From: F23-B02 sp963650165
GTDB lineage: Bacteria; Bacillota; Clostridia; Oscillospirales; Oscillospiraceae
Direction: 5' to 3'
Length of the DNA stretch: 64,000 nucleotides
Assembly (NCBI GenBank): GCA_963650165.1
Contig: CAVJKX010000010.1
Coordinates: forward strand, 4,711-68,710
How positions within the stretch are numbered: the stretch's first letter is position 1; each line of letters begins with the position of its first letter. The notes beneath the pieces are model-generated. The model ran no database searches, was not told the origin of the DNA, and worked only from the letters and a program-made list of their open reading frames with translations. A program made the translations under genes and the position numbers. Below, one piece after another: positions 49,697-58,744 of this stretch.

Positions 49697-51559
49697 CTAA
49701 GTACAGATTAAAGACGTAGTAAAACCTGTCATATCAATCTGCTTTATTTGAATTGTTGCATTATCGAAAATTTTGTTATCGAACATATACCGAGAAAGCG
49801 GATCGATCAGCATGCTCTCCACAATATTTCCGATACCACGTCCGCCATTTCCTAAGTTTGCCATAGCCGCACTGAGCAACTGAGCCCTGGCTTTTGCCGA
49901 GATAACAATTTCAATTCTTTTTTCTGCCGAAAGGCTCTCAGATATTCTCTCTATTTGTGAATTCAAAATCTGCTCGGCTGCATTTTCGCGAATGTAATCA
50001 AAGACGACTATGTTCTCTCCGATTCTATTCAAGATTTCAGGGCGTCCTAATTCTAATTTGAAGTATTCCTCAATCGCAGTTTTAATCCGTTCTCTGACTT
50101 CAGAATATTCCATGTCCGGAGTGACATTAGCATGTCGTGCGCCCGTTGCATCACGAGTGAAAATGCCAAGATTGCTGGTGAATATGATAACTGTTTCGGA
50201 AAAATAAACTGTATTTCCCTGCCCGTCTGTCATTCTTCCGTCTTCAAGTATCTGAAGGAATTTATCGAGAATGGTGGGATGAGCTTTTTCAATTTCATCG
50301 AACAGTAAAATCGAAAACGGATTTTTTCGTACAGCATTAGTAAGTTGTCCACCTGCCTCATATCCAACGTATCCCGGAGGAGCGCCAAGCAATTTCTGGT
50401 CAGAGTGACTCTGCCCATATTCACTCATGTCAAACCTTATGCAGCACTTTTCATCCCCGAACAGTATCTCGGATAGGGTTTTTGCTGTTTCTGTCTTGCC
50501 CGTACCTGTAGGGCCGGCAAAGAAAAGTATTCCCTTGGGCTTGCTGTGAGACGAAGATTGTAATCCTGACATACCTGTTGCGGCTCTTTTAATAACGTCA
50601 AGAGTCTTGGTGATAGCTGCTTTTTGCCCCTTCACACGCTTTTCAAACAGCTGTTCTGCCTTTTCAAGTTTAATCAAGTCCAATGTTTTCCACGGATTCT
50701 CGCGGATGCCATATTTGTAAAGGTCAATAACGTCGCACAGGTCTCTCATAGAAATACTTTCATTCTTGCATAATCTACGAAGGCCGTTAAGCTCCGTAAA
50801 ACTGAAGCCTTCTGTTAGTGCAGCAAACCTGTTTTGTATTTTTTCCAATTCATCGGTATGGTCATTGTAGTATCCGTGTTCTTCAGCATAAATACTGCTG
50901 TCAAAAAACGACGGAAAATTAGGGCCTTTGACAAGGGCTTCTCGTTCCTCTTTCGAGGGAGTGTCTAATGTAATGGTTTTAGCGTTTGGATTCTGCAAAT
51001 AAAACCAAGCTGGGAGGTCATTAAGCTTATTTACAATAATCACGATTAAGTTTTTAAGAACTCCCTGCTCGGTTTTTACGTCTCTAGCATCCATCGATGC
51101 TTGGAGAAGCATCGTATAACAATCCACTTCTGCCTGCTCTAACCTATCCGGGGACACAATGTACCTGGATGCAAAGTCAAATACTACTGCACAAGGCTCT
51201 TCGTTCTGTGAAACTGTAGCTTTAGCTAATGCAGCAGCACCATTTTTCCCTCTGAAATCTGCTTTTATGGTTTGCTTATCAGTGGATGCATGAGCTATCT
51301 TTCCAAATCGCTCAACCGATTCCGGCTCACAAGAATTTGTAATTCCGTTTAAGGAATCGAAAAACACAATATTTTGGTAGCCACGATCATGGAAATAATA
51401 GTGCAAATACTGAGTAAGCCGTAAGACACTTCCCAAGCCGGCAGAACCTTCCTCAGGGTACTGGTAAACATCCATCACATTACCCTCAATGATGATCAAT
51501 GGCTTGACTCTATAAAAAATATCAAGTTCTCTGTGCCATTTGGGTATGAAGCGGCTCAT
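49697..51559 (-). CDS. ClpB-like AAA+ ATPase with degenerate N-terminal ATPase domain
   Basis: The 620-residue protein has two parts. Residues about 20-290 look like an AAA fold whose nucleotide loop has been lost (LIIIEGNVMDVYQ in place of Walker A, VVFDFASRY in place of Walker B). Residues about 300-600 are a full Clp-type AAA+ module: GPTGTGKTETAK (349-360), GAPPGYVGYEAGGQLT pore-loop region, ILLFDEIEKAH (417-427), FTSNLG and RPEILNRIGENIVVF, ending in a ClpB-like small domain. It should remodel or unfold a partner protein. It starts at ATG 51559, overlapping the radical SAM gene by 1 nt. Confidence 0.88.
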   Translation of the reverse strand: MSRFIPKWHRELDIFYRVKPLIIIEGNVMDVYQYPEEGSAGLGSVLRLTQYLHYYFHDRGYQNIVFFDSLNGITNSCEPESVERFGKIAHASTDKQTIKADFRGKNGAAALAKATVSQNEEPCAVVFDFASRYIVSPDRLEQAEVDCYTMLLQASMDARDVKTEQGVLKNLIVIIVNKLNDLPAWFYLQNPNAKTITLDTPSKEEREALVKGPNFPSFFDSSIYAEEHGYYNDHTDELEKIQNRFAALTEGFSFTELNGLRRLCKNESISMRDLCDVIDLYKYGIRENPWKTLDLIKLEKAEQLFEKRVKGQKAAITKTLDVIKRAATGMSGLQSSSHSKPKGILFFAGPTGTGKTETAKTLSEILFGDEKCCIRFDMSEYGQSHSDQKLLGAPPGYVGYEAGGQLTNAVRKNPFSILLFDEIEKAHPTILDKFLQILEDGRMTDGQGNTVYFSETVIIFTSNLGIFTRDATGARHANVTPDMEYSEVRERIKTAIEEYFKLELGRPEILNRIGENIVVFDYIRENAAEQILNSQIERISESLSAEKRIEIVISAKARAQLLSAAMANLGNGGRGIGNIVESMLIDPLSRYMFDNKIFDNATIQIKQIDMTGFTTSLICT

Positions 51560-52170
51560 TATTGTTTCCCTCTTTCAATCAAGCCTTTGCGTTCCATATA
51601 TGCTTTAATTTTAATTGCATAATCCGGTTCATGAATGCCAACGGATATTACACTGCTTCCGTCGAGAAAGTTTTGAATCTTCGACTTTTCACTTGACAAA
51701 TACTCCTGATATGTTCCTCTATATTGTTCATTTAATATAATAATTCTTTGATTATCAGAACCTCGCAACGTCAGCCCATGATTTCTCTTTTTTATGTACG
51801 GACCGTCAACCAATACGGCCACATTTTCGAGTGTACTGAATTCTTCAATCTGCTCCTTGTAATATCCGCTAAAAACGAGAATATCTGATGACCACCGTTT
51901 AAGTGCTTTTAGTAAAGCCGACAATTCTTTTGGCTGAAAGAAAGGTTCTCCGCCGGTAATGGTAAATCCGTCAATCTGATTTGATTCTGATATTTGCTCG
52001 ATCAGCTGCAGCAAGTGTTCAACAGAGATTTTCTTATCGTCTCTAAACTCCCAAAGCTCCGGGTTAGCACATCCATAACAACTGTGCGGACATCCACAAA
52101 CCCATATTCCTATACGCTTTCCTGGCCCCAAAACCTCAACCGGATATAAAAGTCTTGCAATATACATCAT
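51559..52170 (-). CDS. Radical SAM activase-like protein (NrdG/PflA-like)
   Basis: The 203-residue protein has the short radical SAM core of glycyl-radical activases: VCGCPHSCYGCANPELW with cluster cysteines C27, C31 and C34, TITGGEPFFQPKEL and DGPYIKKRNHGLTLRGSDNQRII, the last like NrdG. No ribonucleotide reductase or glycyl-radical enzyme is near; the neighbours are FHA and AAA+ genes in the same operon, each with overlapping ends. It is therefore more likely to act on something made by this operon than on NrdD. The target is unknown. Confidence 0.82.
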   Translation of the reverse strand: MMYIARLLYPVEVLGPGKRIGIWVCGCPHSCYGCANPELWEFRDDKKISVEHLLQLIEQISESNQIDGFTITGGEPFFQPKELSALLKALKRWSSDILVFSGYYKEQIEEFSTLENVAVLVDGPYIKKRNHGLTLRGSDNQRIIILNEQYRGTYQEYLSSEKSKIQNFLDGSSVISVGIHEPDYAIKIKAYMERKGLIERGKQ

Positions 52171-52787
52171 TCATTCCTTACAATAAAATACGCTGCCAAC
52201 TCCTGCCGGCCGTTTCGATTAATGAATCCACCAAGACCTATTTCGTCATGAACGCACAGTTTATATGCCGCGCCATCATCTAACTTTTCATTGTTTATGT
52301 AGGTTCCGTTAGCTTTACTTAAATTCTCAATAAAAACACCTTCGGGTGTCACCGTTAATTTTGCATGACGTCTGCTCACGAACGATTTTGCAGACAAGTA
52401 CTCAGCCAATTCATTTTCACGTCCAAGAATGTGTTCACTTGGACATGTTAACTCAAGCTTTACAGCCTCATCAAAACTTATAAGTTGTAAGTTCGTAGAC
52501 TCGGCAGTATTTTTTCGAGGAGTTGGGATTATGTCTGATATATCCTCTCCGCATGCTGAGCATTTCCGGGCAGGCAGCTCATTGTCGGCGCCGCAATCGC
52601 AAACTTTTACAAGATTACTTGTTTGAAGCAATGTTGAATTCATTTCAGATTCAGTTTTCTTTTGTTCCTCAAAATATGCCGCATCAACGATTCGTACTCC
52701 CAAGAGATCATTCCCGCATTCAATGCATTCAAGGACGGCTGGAGAGTTTTTTGCATGGCATACCGGGCATATCTTGAACTTATCCAT
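52167..52787 (-). CDS. FHA-domain protein with two zinc ribbons
   Basis: The 206-residue protein has a first zinc ribbon (CPVCHAKNSPAVLECIECG), a second (CDCGADNELPARKCSACG, about 63-80) and a C-terminal FHA domain (about 115-200) with HILGREN, SFVSRRHAKL and NLSKANGTYIN, the residues that hold phosphothreonine. FHA domains read the marks placed by Hanks-type kinases, so this protein should be the reader for the operon's kinase, with the ribbons holding another partner. It overlaps the radical SAM gene by 4 nt. Confidence 0.9.
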   Translation of the reverse strand: MDKFKICPVCHAKNSPAVLECIECGNDLLGVRIVDAAYFEEQKKTESEMNSTLLQTSNLVKVCDCGADNELPARKCSACGEDISDIIPTPRKNTAESTNLQLISFDEAVKLELTCPSEHILGRENELAEYLSAKSFVSRRHAKLTVTPEGVFIENLSKANGTYINNEKLDDGAAYKLCVHDEIGLGGFINRNGRQELAAYFIVRNE

Positions 52788-52791
52788 AGTT

Positions 52792-54102
52792 CTATTCGTC
52801 CCTCATACGTTTTTGACTTGTTGTCTGAGCAGTTTTTTTCTTCGATGCAGTAGTCCGGTACTCCTTGACTAGTTCATAGTCATTGATGTTGATAATTTGC
52901 GCGTATGCTTCATCCGGAGGCCCCATTGATAGACGAGCGTTCAAGATTACTTCGTGAGCAGATAAGCGCTCCTCAATTTCATGAAAATCTCTGCAGAAAG
53001 ACTCCATGGTTTTTCTGAGAGCAACCCGTTCGTTCGCATTCGGTAACCTGTCTTTTTCATCAAGTCCACCTACTTCCATCGTGATCTGACCATTTGAAGC
53101 TTCCGTCACATTAATTACCGTACCATCTTCATATGTAAGGAGCTTACTGCGAAACTCTTTTCCGGATTTTTTGCGCACTTGTCTATGGCCGATGACTTCA
53201 TATCCCATTTCAGCCATAACTTCATCGACTGACCGGCTTATATATGCCTGCTCCGCGTCATGATTAGCCTGACACGCCAAATCTTCTATTGACGCTTCGA
53301 GATCGCTCAGGCCCTTTTCGCTGAATTCAAATCGTTTTGCTTGAGCACACGTTTGTTTGCACAATGCATTGTACTTATCAAGCATCGCATCATACTGCGC
53401 TCTGCTCTTTTTTGCAAAAGATGCAAAAGCTAGACATTTCCTACATAAAGGTTCCACTGTAATTAATGCAAAGTTCTGCATTGCAGAAACGCTTTCTATT
53501 CTTTTTGCCTGTTCAAGCGCCCTGCTTACTTCCGCAAACAGTGCTTCGGATAATTCTTCATCTAGCGCTTGTTCCAGTTTCCGCTTTGTTCTTCCAAATA
53601 TCGCGTCTTCGGTCGGCTCTACATCTCCGACTTTTTCAAATGATATTGTCATTCCGGAAGCAATAAGCGAATCATCCCGGATTCTTTGCTCCAGTAAGAT
53701 GCTTCCAGTTTCATCAATTAGGTCTGCTTCCATTGAAGTAATTACATCAAATAGTTGCTCCACTTCTTTTCTGGCGCTCATTAACGCATCATGAGTGGCA
53801 TCAGATTTAACATTACATATTGCGCTGGCTTGCTTAGCTAAAGAATAAGCAGCTTTGAACCGCTCTTGAATCGACGCAGAGCAGTTCCCACTAGAATGCA
53901 GCTTTCTCTCATTCCCTTGCATAATTTCCATATGTCTTGAAATTTTTATTTTTACGGCACTAAGATACAAACGGGCTTCTTTGCACTCACGTTCTTTTCT
54001 GGCTATTTCTTCGAGTTTCCTACGAATCCTCTCCTGTTCTTCGAGGATTCTCTTGAGTTGCTCTGCTGTCAAGGTATATCGTGAGGACTTGGGCCCGCTC
54101 AT
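52792..54102 (-). CDS. Large coiled-coil protein of unknown function
   Basis: The 436-residue soluble protein starts MSGPKSSRYTLTAEQLKRIL, an opening I recall from proteins next to bacterial kinase/AAA+ clusters. It then has a long charged coiled coil (LEEQERIRRKLEEIARKERE), a mid helical region with CRKC in a turn, and a folded C-terminal part with EVIGHRQVRKKSGKEFRSKL and YEDGTVINVTEASNGQITME that looks like a small beta domain. It ends in a basic tail. It is probably a scaffold. The start has AGGAG 9 nt upstream. Confidence 0.7.
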   Translation of the reverse strand: MSGPKSSRYTLTAEQLKRILEEQERIRRKLEEIARKERECKEARLYLSAVKIKISRHMEIMQGNERKLHSSGNCSASIQERFKAAYSLAKQASAICNVKSDATHDALMSARKEVEQLFDVITSMEADLIDETGSILLEQRIRDDSLIASGMTISFEKVGDVEPTEDAIFGRTKRKLEQALDEELSEALFAEVSRALEQAKRIESVSAMQNFALITVEPLCRKCLAFASFAKKSRAQYDAMLDKYNALCKQTCAQAKRFEFSEKGLSDLEASIEDLACQANHDAEQAYISRSVDEVMAEMGYEVIGHRQVRKKSGKEFRSKLLTYEDGTVINVTEASNGQITMEVGGLDEKDRLPNANERVALRKTMESFCRDFHEIEERLSAHEVILNARLSMGPPDEAYAQIININDYELVKEYRTTASKKKTAQTTSQKRMRDE

Positions 54103-54114
54103 TTATTCATTCTC

Positions 54115-55476
54115 CTAACTAACTTTACAAATAGTATTTTTACTGACACTTTCATATTTTTCGCACAGCAAGCTTGCAGCCTCTCTTTTTGTGGAAACAC
54201 TTTCTAAAAGTCTCAGCAACGGCAGAGCAGCATTCAACTCATGCATAACTGAGCAATAGCTTTTAACTTTGGATTTCAACTTATTGGAGAGATTTGCTTT
54301 GCTTATCGAGTATTCTGCTTTATAGCTCCCAATCTGAATGCTAACGTCTGAATAGGCATATGTATCGGTTCGAGATTCACTTTTGGGATTATATGAATAT
54401 CTCAAATCCGGGCCGCCGCTTTTTCTTTCATGCAGCCAGTTTGTTTTTGTATAACCTTCTGATACTAAAACAGAATCTCTTGCAATAACAGGATCCGTGT
54501 AGGACCAGGCACTTCCGTTATTTCTTCGCATATAAATGCTTTTTTTTCGATTACTCACCGTTATGATTAATGCCATCGGCTCAAAAGCAGTTAAAAAAGT
54601 ATTTGCTTTATCATAAGCAAGGATGGCATCCGGGAGAAGGAAAAATTTGTAAGCGCCGTAATCAAGTTCGATGGGAGCCTGTTCGGATGCAAAAAGGTCT
54701 CCGGGAATACTTGATTTTAGTTTAATAAACGAAGCAATGGCGACTCCGCTCTTACTTATCGATTTTTCACTTGAGTAAATTTCTGCAAGTGCATCAGAGA
54801 GCTTATTAAAGGCGTTTTTTTCTTTTGGCAGAAAAACCACTTGAATTTTCTTCAGTTCTTTAGAAATAGCAGCATAATCATTTTTCTTCTGTTGAAGAGT
54901 ATTTTCTTTAATTTTTATGTATTTAAGTCTTTCTTCGCTTGTACCGCATCCCGGACATGCAAGAATGCCATCAATCTCTTCTTTGATAAGCGCCATTTTC
55001 TTGGCGCAGTCTCTTCTCCTGGAGATTGCTCTATTGACATTCTTCAACACTTCTATGCATTGATAGGTCTCCATTTCCTTTTGCAGCGGATCTACCGCTG
55101 CGGCAACCGTAGGTACGTTGGGAACACGGTATTTTGACTTCAGCTGATTGAGTTTACTACTGTCTTCATTTACTACTGACGGTGTATTTGGGGGCTCAAA
55201 TGGGTGTGAATTTCTTGTACCCGGTGTCTGCGGCATAGACTGTTTATCCAACACTTGTGAGGGATTGCTGTTCGACGGTCTGTCAACTGCAGCTTTAATA
55301 ATTGCACCGATGATAAATATGTCTGCCGCTACTGTAAATGCATATAAAAGAGGTGTCTCGTCGAATGAGCCGTCAAAGAATACAATGTTCAAGCCAAGCA
55401 GCAGCATTCCTATTATCCACGTTAAGCAGCCACCACCGCCACTACTGTTACTGCTGTAATTACTCGCCATACTCAC
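54115..55476 (-). CDS. Membrane protein with coiled coil in the kinase operon
   Basis: The 453-residue protein has a Ser/Gly-rich start, two membrane segments (about 17-33 and 43-63), a Pro/Ser/Asn-rich linker and a large cytoplasmic part with a coiled coil containing CPGCG (a possible zinc knuckle), then a beta-rich domain (SVLVSEGYTKTNWLHERKSG, DLRYSYNPKSESRTDTYAYS) and helical end. No family recognised. It starts at GTG 55476 or ATG 55470 and overlaps the kinase gene end by 11-17 nt. It may anchor the soluble kinase to the membrane. Confidence 0.68.
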   Translation of the reverse strand: MSMASNYSSNSSGGGGCLTWIIGMLLLGLNIVFFDGSFDETPLLYAFTVAADIFIIGAIIKAAVDRPSNSNPSQVLDKQSMPQTPGTRNSHPFEPPNTPSVVNEDSSKLNQLKSKYRVPNVPTVAAAVDPLQKEMETYQCIEVLKNVNRAISRRRDCAKKMALIKEEIDGILACPGCGTSEERLKYIKIKENTLQQKKNDYAAISKELKKIQVVFLPKEKNAFNKLSDALAEIYSSEKSISKSGVAIASFIKLKSSIPGDLFASEQAPIELDYGAYKFFLLPDAILAYDKANTFLTAFEPMALIITVSNRKKSIYMRRNNGSAWSYTDPVIARDSVLVSEGYTKTNWLHERKSGGPDLRYSYNPKSESRTDTYAYSDVSIQIGSYKAEYSISKANLSNKLKSKVKSYCSVMHELNAALPLLRLLESVSTKREAASLLCEKYESVSKNTICKVS

Positions 55477-57154
55477 TCATTCTCCATTTTTGTAATTCTT
55501 CATGCTTTCCGAGAGTAATAAGCCACGCTTCAAATTGCTCAGACAATGTTCCTGTTCTGTCTATGATTTGATTACAAAGCCTTTCAAACGCTGATTCAGA
55601 TAAAGAAAGAAGACCATACAGCATCTGAACCAATTCATCGACCGAACTATACAATTTTCCATCCAGCAAATATGTTCTCTGTCCTGACAGCATATATCCA
55701 GTCAAGTAATAGGAAAGTTCTTTTTCGTGTTCATCGGAATGATGGTTGATAAAACGTTCTTCTAGACTGCGAGCCGCATTGATCATTTGTTCGTTTTTTT
55801 CACCTTTTATTGTGATATATTCCGAAATAACTTTTCGAGACAGTATCTCATCATATAGTCCGTAATTGCTCCTGTTATTACTTCTTAAGTGCTCCAAGAT
55901 ACTACTTCCGAGTTCAGGAAGACTTTCAAAGTGACTGTCCCTCCAATAGAATGTACGCATTGTAGGGCAAAGTTTATAGATAGTTTGGAAGAATAAGAAG
56001 TCGGCATTGCCTCCATTTGCTTGTGCGTCTTCTGCATCCATGCAAATGGAGGCTTTTTCAGGATCAACGCTCTTGAAAAAACCTGAGAGTATTCCTCGGA
56101 ACAGTTGCTTCTTCCCTTCATTCCAGTTCGTCGCCAACGCATCCGCCAAAGCAATCATATTCGTATATTTCTGACGCATGAAAGTGTAGGTTGGGATTTG
56201 ATTTGCTGCAGATGCAACAACTTCGCCTGGGATTTGCTGATATTTCCCATCGCACCAGTTTACAACTTCTTCGTAGGTCCAACGGCGATTAGGATTAGAT
56301 TTATTCTTTCTGTACGTAATATCATTGTAAGTCAATCCGGCAATCAAGTTGCAGAGTTCTGCCGGCATTGTGCTCGGAAACGGAATCCGCTGGATCGAAA
56401 CATATTGCTCAATCTCTTCGGAATTCATATTGCTATAAGGAGTGCGTCCGCAGAACAACTCATATAATGTAATGCCGAGAGAATAATAATCTGATTCTTC
56501 CAGGAAGAGATTTCTGAATGTCTCTGATGCTGAATATTCCGGAGTCATACCTGTTTTTGTTACGATAACCGTATTTGATTCACCTTTAACCGAACTGATG
56601 CCAAAGTCGATTATCACGACATCCTCTCCATTATCGCAAAGCATAATGTTTGAGGGTTTTAAGTCTTTATGAATAATTCCATTTTCATGAAGTACATGTA
56701 ATCCTTCATTAAGGCTCGGGATAATTCGCTGTTTCAGCTCATCAAATGAAAAGATTCGGCCTTGAAGACTTCCTTGTTTGTAAAATGGTATGATTTCAAA
56801 GGGAAGGCCATTATAAGTGCCCGTATCAAAAAGCTTTGCAACATAAGGGGAGGAAATATTTTTCAAAGCATTTGTGACATCCTCTTTAATTGCTACATCT
56901 CTGCGGTAAAGTTTAGCTACATACTTTTTCCCATCGAACTCACAAAGGAAGAGGGAGGCCTCTCCACTCATAATGTTCAGTTCGCTTATAACTTTATATT
57001 TGTCACACAAATTTGTCCCTACCGGGACTTGACTCAAGTTATATAACGCACTGTTAACAATAGTATTGGAGGATAATTCGCCATTTACGGCAGCATTATT
57101 AATTTGGGTTGCAGACGTAATAACATCTCCATTAATCATTGTTTCGTTTCCCAT
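55460..57154 (-). CDS. Hanks-type Ser/Thr protein kinase
   Basis: The 564-residue protein has an Asn-rich start (about 1-45) and a protein-kinase domain (about 50-310): Lys81 in KYVAKLYRR, catalytic loop HENGIIHKDLKPSNIML with Asp164, DFGISSV with Asp183, and TPEYSASE in place of the usual APE. The glycine-rich loop is weak (NIMSGEASLFL). The C-terminal 250 residues are helical and of no known family; there is no membrane helix or PASTA domain, unlike cell-wall kinases of the PrkC type. It is the first gene of the long operon with PP2C and FHA genes, so it should be the writer of that circuit. Confidence 0.92.
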   Translation of the reverse strand: MGNETMINGDVITSATQINNAAVNGELSSNTIVNSALYNLSQVPVGTNLCDKYKVISELNIMSGEASLFLCEFDGKKYVAKLYRRDVAIKEDVTNALKNISSPYVAKLFDTGTYNGLPFEIIPFYKQGSLQGRIFSFDELKQRIIPSLNEGLHVLHENGIIHKDLKPSNIMLCDNGEDVVIIDFGISSVKGESNTVIVTKTGMTPEYSASETFRNLFLEESDYYSLGITLYELFCGRTPYSNMNSEEIEQYVSIQRIPFPSTMPAELCNLIAGLTYNDITYRKNKSNPNRRWTYEEVVNWCDGKYQQIPGEVVASAANQIPTYTFMRQKYTNMIALADALATNWNEGKKQLFRGILSGFFKSVDPEKASICMDAEDAQANGGNADFLFFQTIYKLCPTMRTFYWRDSHFESLPELGSSILEHLRSNNRSNYGLYDEILSRKVISEYITIKGEKNEQMINAARSLEERFINHHSDEHEKELSYYLTGYMLSGQRTYLLDGKLYSSVDELVQMLYGLLSLSESAFERLCNQIIDRTGTLSEQFEAWLITLGKHEELQKWRMSEYGE

Positions 57155-57635
57155 TAAAATTTCAATCCCCTTCTATAGCTTCCCAAATTAGCATACATCG
57201 CAATGAAATATTTTGTATAGGTTTGTATAAGTGAAGTATTTCTTCCATTGAAGCAAGCCTACTATTTTTGAGTTTGTCATAACGTACGAGCTGAGCCAAG
57301 CTGCTTATGTCAGTTTTCTCTTTAATTATATTTTTCGTCAGCTACTTCCGCTATCAAATTGGGATGTGGTTGCAAATATACAATTACATAATACAAATAA
57401 TTATAGCGCGTATCATTTGTCTTTTCAAGACATTACGGCAATTCCTTCTGATAAAGCTCCTATATTGCCGTCTGCGACGATAAATACAAAAAGTTCTGCA
57501 CCCTGTTAACCACTCCACAAAGGTGCTGAAGCCATACTATGGCCAATACAAATAAAGTTTTTTCATATTTCCCGGGATAACGAGGCTGCTCAGTACCGCG
57601 GTCATTCACGCCATTATGAGCGAGGAGAAAACTTA
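57155..57635. other. Intergenic stretch before the kinase operon
   Basis: About 480 nt with no convincing frame. Two TATACA boxes (read leftward at 57224-57229 and 57214-57219) could serve as -10 of the kinase operon; the first has TTCAAT 17 nt upstream (a poor -35) and lies by a small dyad GAAG-AAATA-CTTC. The rest shows no repeat or RNA structure I can support. Confidence 0.4.
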
Positions 57636-58622
57636 TCAGCGGGATACGATCAAGTTTACGACGGAGCGCATATCTGTCACGACCCGCAGCTTGGGATTTC
57701 TCCGATATCCACCGCCCTCACGAATAATCAACCGCTCTGTTTGGCCGGAGTGTTTCATAAACACATTGGAAAACCGATAGATAATGCTGCGTATTGAATT
57801 TGTGTTGCCATCAAAAATCTCATCCGGATACATCTGTTCATATATCTCCCGAGGGGAGTGAGCACGCTCCGGCTTTAACAACAAATATGCAATAATCTGC
57901 GTCATCTTTGGCCCGTTGATCATCTGCTCCGTCAGCGTACCGCCGGGAGTGACGATTTCCAGATCACCGAAGAGTTTAATATAAACATCGTAGGATGACT
58001 CCATCCGGTTCATTTCTTCAATAATCGCTTCGCGCTCAATGCAATGCTGCTGTGCCAGTGCGCGATGCAGAACATAACCGAAAACAAACAGAGCCTCCGG
58101 GTGCTTCAAATATCTGATGGGATTACGTATGACGAGAAATCCTGTGGGATTTGGAGAAAATGGAGATGCGATGACGGCATTAACGTCCAAACGACGATAC
58201 AATGCATATTCATCCGGATTAGATACTTCAAGATCAGCTATATCAGGCAAAACAATGGGTGTTGCATCCTTGACAGATTTTATCCATCTTGGAATCGGCT
58301 CAGCGTCCTCCAAGCCATTTAGACGCTCCTTCATCTTGTCAACAGTACCCTCTGCATACGTCCAATGAAGTGGCCGCCATATGCGGGTATCTATATCAAT
58401 GTCCATAATGCCGGCCCAGTCTCCGCCATAGAAATCACACACGGCTTTCAATGTTGTAGTCATGATTTCTTCCGGATCATCTGTTTCATGGAGCGTGTGT
58501 TCAAGCTTTGTCTCTACCAGCTCCCGCTCCACGCAGTATCGCAGGAATTCGTCATCGTATTTTGCCAGATCGTCCGGCAAACGTCGCAAGTGCTTACCGA
58601 ATTGTCCAAAAATACCTGTCAT
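57636..58622 (-). CDS. GAF-domain transcription regulator with winged-helix C-terminus
   Basis: The 328-residue protein has a GAF-like sensory domain (about 35-195, ICDFYGGDWAGIMDIDIDTR-like start and VNAVIASPFSPNPTGFLVIR) and a C-terminal OmpR/SARP-type winged helix (about 225-328): IKLFGDLEIVTPGGTL, MTQIIAYLLLKPERAHSPRE and NSIRSIIYRFSNVF. The layout recalls BTAD-like regulators. I choose ATG 58622 with AAGGAG 9 nt upstream over TTG 58631. It ends just before the kinase operon and may regulate it, but no operator is visible. Its G+C content is intermediate between core and island. Confidence 0.82.
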   Translation of the reverse strand: MTGIFGQFGKHLRRLPDDLAKYDDEFLRYCVERELVETKLEHTLHETDDPEEIMTTTLKAVCDFYGGDWAGIMDIDIDTRIWRPLHWTYAEGTVDKMKERLNGLEDAEPIPRWIKSVKDATPIVLPDIADLEVSNPDEYALYRRLDVNAVIASPFSPNPTGFLVIRNPIRYLKHPEALFVFGYVLHRALAQQHCIEREAIIEEMNRMESSYDVYIKLFGDLEIVTPGGTLTEQMINGPKMTQIIAYLLLKPERAHSPREIYEQMYPDEIFDGNTNSIRSIIYRFSNVFMKHSGQTERLIIREGGGYRRNPKLRVVTDMRSVVNLIVSR

Positions 58623-58667
58623 AGCCCTCAACTCCTTTCAGTGATTGGCAGTAGTAGGGGATAATAC

Positions 58668-58712
58668 AAAAACAGCGCAAACCGCCTGTGTCTCCACTGG
58701 TAGTCTGCGCTG
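58668..58712 (-). terminator. Terminator after the XRE gene
   Basis: Read leftward, CAGCGCA (58706-58712) and TGCGCTG (58673-58679) pair around a 26-nt loop and are followed by five T. Confidence 0.6.
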
Positions 58713-58744
58713 CAACATCTCTTCATCAGCATTCTTTATTGCTG

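Noticed and set aside
51559..52170. Assignment as NrdG of anaerobic ribonucleotide reductase
   Set aside because: The core is NrdG-like, but no nrdD is near and the gene is tightly packed in the kinase/Hxs operon, so I kept the neutral name.
57155..57635. Possible decayed gene in the 480-nt gap before the kinase operon
   Set aside because: No frame on either strand gives a peptide with recognisable motifs or a start with a ribosome binding site.
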